From Takakia lepidozioides (lineage: Eukaryota; Streptophyta; Takakiopsida; Takakiales; Takakiaceae), in assembly GCA_030704615.1 (NCBI GenBank), contig CM060731.1, positions 64,956,756 to 65,020,755 on the forward strand: a stretch of DNA of 64,000 nucleotides, read 5' to 3'. Positions 62,400 through 64,000 of this stretch are shown here, one piece after another. Every line of letters starts with the position of its first letter. The first letter of the stretch is position 1. The notes under the pieces are model-generated. The model made no database searches. It was not told the DNA's origin and worked only from the letters and a program-made list of their open reading frames with translations. The position numbers were made by a program, and so were the translations under genes.

Positions 62400-63595
62400 A
62401 GATGAAGTTCAAGACAACTAATCAACCAGCATTTGTTGCTGGCCAGGATTTCAGCGGATACCCGATCTTGTGACAGTCTTTGCAAAGTGCTTGTATGTCT
62501 GCAGCTGTGGTCCAAGGAAGAATGCAACACCATCGAGCAGCCCCTGAACTTTCACTAGCTTGTATGTGCAGCTTTTCCCTGTGATTAACCTGGAAAAGCG
62601 GCGTATTCGTAAATTTCGTGTTTGATGTGTTCTCTTCATTCTCCAGTATTTACATCCTGGGCTGTTGCACTGGGCTGTTTACCAAAACTTGTAGTACCGT
62701 GAATGTTTTCAGTAGCAAGCATTACGCGAGTTGCTGTTGTGCTGGGTAAGCCGATGTCGCTGCTCTTGGCAACATCATGCTGTCCAAATTAAGTGTTAAA
62801 AAGGTTTGTGACAAATTAGTCCCTGGGCATGACCCCTGTACACTACTTACCTATTTGTGCTGTACTGTGGAGTTGCGCAGAACATGGGCTTGCTTCTGGC
62901 GTAAGCTTTGTACAAATGCCAGTTCTGACATGTCCTACCAATTGGTTTACCTTGTTTCCCTGTTTATGAAGGGGGTTGGGTGATGGATGCATAGGCATAC
63001 TCAGGAGGGCTTGCGGCATCAGGAATAGCCACATCTCTTCTACGAATGATTACTAAAGTGGGTTGTGGAGATGCAAATTCTGGCCTCTGGAAAGGTGCCT
63101 GTAAGTGTTTGTATGCCTAAGCTTTGCTCCTCATACATGTGTGGAGTGGCTTGAGAGCATATGCTGTAGGTTTCGTAGGAGGCACAGAAAGGAATCAGCC
63201 ACCATGTAATATCGCGTGTGTGCATGCATGCAGTGACCTTCTTTGGAACAGCTGCGGCCAGTGAACTGGTTGGTGTGGTGCTTTAACCTGTTGTGTTCCC
63301 ACGTCTGCGAGTGGTAAAGGCATTCCGCCTTTCTGCATCACAGCAGGGTTCCTTAACTTCTGGATGACCTGGCTGCTGTTGGTGCGCAAGGTGATCTCAA
63401 GGTGCTTCCTTGTTCCCTCGATAGCCTCATAGGATGTTTTTGAAAAAGCAAAGACTGATGTGGACTGGCATTTGAGTTTCACTAGTTCTGCTTTTGTCTC
63501 TTGCTTCAGAATTTCTTTCGTTTTTACTTCTGAGGGCTCATTCATGTATGGTTGGGAGGGTGGCAGGATGCAGAAGCTGGTAAACCACCGCTAGT
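62400..63595 (-). other. Spacer with unassigned minus-strand frames
   Basis: Frames at 62639-62451 (KLVKVQGLLDGVAFFLGPQL) and 63545-63195 (ELVKLKCQSTSVFAFSKTSY, LRNPAVMQKGGMPLPLADVG) have protein-like composition and could be exons of one minus-strand gene. I do not recognise the family and could not link them in phase. Confidence 0.25.
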
Positions 63596-64000
63596 TAGTC
63601 AAGGGTTCCATCCACGAGAAACATACAAACATGTCCAAATGTAAGATGCTGTCACACTTGTGCACAGGGCTGCCCCTCTAATCAAGCTCATTAAAATTCA
63701 TATTCACTTCCATCTTCAAGCTTTGGAGAAGCTCCACCACCCAAACCCAGAATTAGGACAGCACTCTGATTTCCATCCACTGTCACAAGAGTCAGTCCAA
63801 TATCACCCCTTCAGTCAAGTGCAATTATGGGTTCACTTCCCACCAATGCCGGGTAGCCCCACTACCATTTCCCGTGGATATGCCACAGGAAATGCACTCA
63901 ACAGTACATGGTCAATACTCTCGGGTAATGGTGGATGATCTGAGTAGCTACACAGATCACGGAATGAAGCAAGACACTCGCATCTTTCCAAGAAAACATC
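63596..64000 (-). repeat. Inverted repeat arm 2
   Basis: Reverse complement of the PPR gene's 3' flank. The last window base (64000) aligns with 60372, three bases past the PPR stop codon, so the window ends almost exactly where a second PPR-DYW gene on the minus strand should have its stop codon. Confidence 0.88.

Overview
This is nuclear DNA from a land plant. The protein-coding genes are broken up by many GT-AG introns, and the recognisable products are plant ones: an OSB/PDF-motif PPR-DYW editing factor, SOQ1, an FKBP53-type nuclear FKBP, an ABC1 kinase and a secreted LRR protein. Repeated canonical PPR-DYW genes together with tRNA-derived SINEs and loosely packed genes make a fern (Adiantum/Ceratopteris type) my best guess. 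That assignment is inference, not something the sequence proves.

Layout. 1-1.4 kb: a foldback repeat family (further copies at 51.2-51.7 and 54.0-54.3 kb). 1.4-4.6 kb: decayed repeats. 4.6-10.0 kb (minus): complete 10-exon FKBP53-like gene, 436 aa. 10-21 kb: gene-poor, holding a SINE cluster, a clean 307-bp MITE and a dead PDF-PPR fragment. 21.3-23.2 kb (plus): 2-exon extracellular LRR protein. 24.4-29.5 kb (minus): 13-exon ABC1/UbiB-family kinase, 669 aa. 30-30.9 kb: open frames I could not assign. 31.5-45.1 kb (minus): complete 28-exon SOQ1 orthologue, 1089 aa (HAD - membrane segment - thioredoxin-like - NHL - C-terminal beta domain). 46.6-48.9 kb (plus): PPR-DYW pseudogene with three frameshifts. 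50-54.3 kb: gypsy remnant, minisatellite and foldback copies. 54.8-60.4 kb (plus): the main gene of interest. 60.4-64 kb: a tail-to-tail inverted repeat which implies that another PPR-DYW gene lies just past the window end on the minus strand.

The most unusual locus is 54.8-60.4 kb. A 1,176-codon exon encodes about eight PLS-type PPR triplets plus a DYW cytidine deaminase, and it begins with the second half of an OSB 'PDF' motif (organellar single-stranded-DNA-binding family). Upstream lie the first half of that motif and three further split PDF modules, each with the same intron position and phase. Joined by splicing they give four PDF motifs followed by PPR and DYW, a nucleic-acid-binding/editing chimera. 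Related broken copies at 15.9 and 46.6 kb and the inverted flank at 63.6-64 kb show that this locus family is actively duplicating and decaying here. Exon models were built by eye from splice sites, reading phase and remembered family sequences; no search was run.
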